Assembly: GCA_964545205.1 (NCBI GenBank)
Contig: CAZJFH010000007.1
Coordinates: 1-64,000 of the forward strand
Length of the DNA: 64,000 nt
Direction of reading: 5' to 3'
Source of the DNA: CAZJFH01 sp964545205
GTDB taxonomy: Bacteria; Pseudomonadota; Alphaproteobacteria; Rhodospirillales; Magnetospirillaceae
Below, one piece after another: positions 24,701 through 27,700 of this stretch. Position numbers and translations under genes: made by a program. The notes beneath the pieces are model-generated. The model had not been told where the DNA came from and ran no database searches. It saw only the letters and a program-made list of their open reading frames with translations. Position 1 is the first letter of the stretch. Each line of letters opens with the position of its first letter.

Positions 24701-27700
24701 GTCGCCGGCGCCGCCGGTCAGCGTGTCGTTGCCGGCCCCGCCGATCAGGGTGTCGGCGCCGCCGCCGCCGTCCAGCGCGTCGTCGCCGCCGCCGCCCAGC
24801 AGCCGGTCGTCGCCGCGGTCGCCGTAAAGGTTGTCGGCTTCCGCGCCGCCGTCGAGCGCGTCGTCGCCCAGCCCGCCGCGCAGCGTGTCGATGCCGGCGC
24901 CGCCGTCGAGCCGGTCGGACCCGGCGCCGCCGGTCATGGTGTCGCCGCCGGCGCCGCCGTCGAGCACGTCGCTGCCGGCGCCGCCGTCGAGCGTGTCGGC
25001 GCCGTCGCCGCCGGCGATATGGTCGCCGGCGTCGCCGCCGGTCAGGGTGTTGGCGTTGGCGTCGCCGGTCAGGCCGTCGGTTCCGGCCGCCGCCTCGACA
25101 CTCTGGATGTTGCTGATGCGTCCGGCGACGATCGCCGCGCTGGCGGTGCCGGCGGCGAGGTCGATCTCGGCGTCGCGGCCGCCGAGCAGCACCAGGGTGT
25201 TGGTGCCGCTGCCGCCGTCGAGCCAGCCGTTGAGGCCGGCGCCGTCCTCGATCACGATCCGGTCGGCGCCGGTGCCGCACTTCAGGTTGGCGACATTGTC
25301 GACAACCAGCTTGGTGCCGGCGGCGTTGGTGACCACGACCTGATTCTCGCCCGCCGCCCCCGCCTTGGCCTTGACGGTGACGGTCACCGCCTCGGTCAGC
25401 GCCGACAGATCGAGCGTGCCGCGCGGCAGCCCGTCGGCCTCGACGGCCATGTCGGCGAGCGCGGTGACCTTGTAGACGTTGTCCTGGGTCGGCGCCCGGA
25501 TCACCTCGACGTTCTTGGCCGAAACCTTGTGGTTCGTCGTGGTTTCGGTCGTCTCGCTGGCCGGCGGCGCGTTCCACAGCGTGACCGAGGTCGTCGCGCC
25601 CTGGCCCAGGAACACGAGCTGGCCGGCCTCGTGCGCGACCTTCCAGTCGACCGTCGAGGCGCCGTTGGCGGCCTTGTGCGCGGCGGCCACCGCCTTGCGC
25701 ACGTCCTCGAGCCAGGCCTCTTCCAGCGCCGCCGCGAGATCGGCGGCGGTGGCCTCGGCTTGCGCGAACAAGGCCGAATAGGCGGTATCGATCGCCGCCT
25801 GGACGTCGGCGACCCAGGCCTTGCGGGCGGCGACGGCGTCGCCGGCGTAGTCCTTGGCCGCCACCTGGATGTGCAGCGGCCCGCGCAGCACCCCGTTCTC
25901 GTGGATACCCAGCTTGAAGTCGACCGCGGCGCTGCGCCAGGTGGCGCCGTTCTGGGTCGGCGCCGCGATCTGCAGCAGCACGGTGCCCAGCGACTGGTCG
26001 GCGTTCGAGGTGGTCGGCGTCGCGTAGTCGGGGTTGGAGCTCTTCCACAGGTACAGATGCGCCGAGGCGCTGGCCATCGACAACGTGCCGGCGGCGTGGT
26101 TGACGGCGACGTCGGGGGCGATCGTCTGCTGCGCCGCGACCGCCGCGGCATGGGCGTCGGCGACGGCGGTGTAGTCGGTGGTCGCCAGACTGACCGAGAA
26201 AATGGTCTCGCCCTCGACCTTCAGCGCGAACGCGCCGACGCTGCCGCTCTTGGTCGCGGTCGTCGGCGCGACGACGCCGTCGTTCAGATAGACCGGCCCC
26301 TCGCCGGCCGCCTTCTCGTCGTAGGTCGGCTGGGTCGCGGTCTGGTCGGAGGATGCCGTCACCGTGCCGGCGCCGCCGTCGATGGTGAAGGTGACCGCGT
26401 GGTTGGCGCCCGAGAAGTCGAGGGCGTCGCGGCCGGCGCCCGCCGCCTCGTCGACGGTGTCGGTGGCGGCTTCGGCCCAGCCGTCGCCGAACACGTAGGT
26501 GTCGTCGCCGGCGCCGCCGGCCAGCGTGTCGGCGCCGCCCGCCCCGGTCAGCTTGTCGGCGCCGGCGCCGCCCTTCAGCGTGTCGGCGCCGGCCGAGCCC
26601 GCGACGACGTCGTTCTTGGCGCCGCCCTCGACGGTGGCGATGCCCTTGACGCCGCCGGCGATGCCGCCGGCCTTCATGAACGTGCTGCCGCTCGCCACCG
26701 GCGTGCCGAGATCGACCTGGGCCGGCACCGCCCGGTAGCGCAGCACGTTGGTGCCGCCGCCGGCGTCGATCGAGCCCGTCAGCGCCGCGCCCGGCCCCAT
26801 CTCGAAGGTGTCGTTGCCGCTGCCCGAGACGATGCTGCCGACGTCGCGCACCGTGATCAGCACCGTGCCGGAGCCGTCCTTGACCTGGACCTGGTTCTTG
26901 GCCCCCTGGCTGGTCACCAGATAGGTCAGCGCGCCGCCGGTATAGGCCGACAGGTCGAGCGTGTTGGTGCCCTTGCCGCCGACCACCACCTCGACGTTGA
27001 CCAGGTTGCCGCCGCTGCTGCCGGTGACCTTGTTGGTGCCGTCGGTGATCTGGGTCAGCACGCCCGAGGCGTTCAGCGCCACGCTCAGATTTTGGGCGAC
27101 GGCGCTGAAATCGAGGGTGTCGGTGCCCTGGCTGGCGGCCTCGATGACCTGGTCCGATCCCCAGCTGCCGCTGAAGACGTAGGCGTCGTCGCCGGCCAGT
27201 CCCTTGAGAGTGTCGGCGGCCGAGGTGCCGATCATGCGGTCGTTGCCGGCGGTGCCTTCCTTGACTTCGAGCAGGAAGTCCCAGTCCAGGGCGAGGCTGG
27301 GCGCCTCGATCAGCCCGGTGCTGCGCTCGAGCAGCCAGTCGCCGCCCAGGCCGCCGTCGCCTGTGGCGTCGTCCGAGGCGGCGACGTCGAGGCCCGAGAC
27401 GGCGGCGAGATCGCGCACGAAGGCGGCGCCCACCTCGCCCTCGGCGATGCGGCAGCCGTAGAGCAGCAGATCGCCGCCGCGCCTGAGCGCCTTCGCCCAG
27501 TCGGCGATGTCGCCGCGCCGCTGTTGCAGGCGCGCCTCGTCGACGACGCCGGAGCCGAGCCGGAGGAAACCGGCGGCGCCGTGGGAAAGCACGTGGACGG
27601 CGTCGAGGTCCCGGTACGCGGAGAGGATTTCCGAAATCTGGTCGAGACCGTCGCGGGCGCCGTCCAGCACCACGACCACGCGGCGGGCCTCCGACTCCGA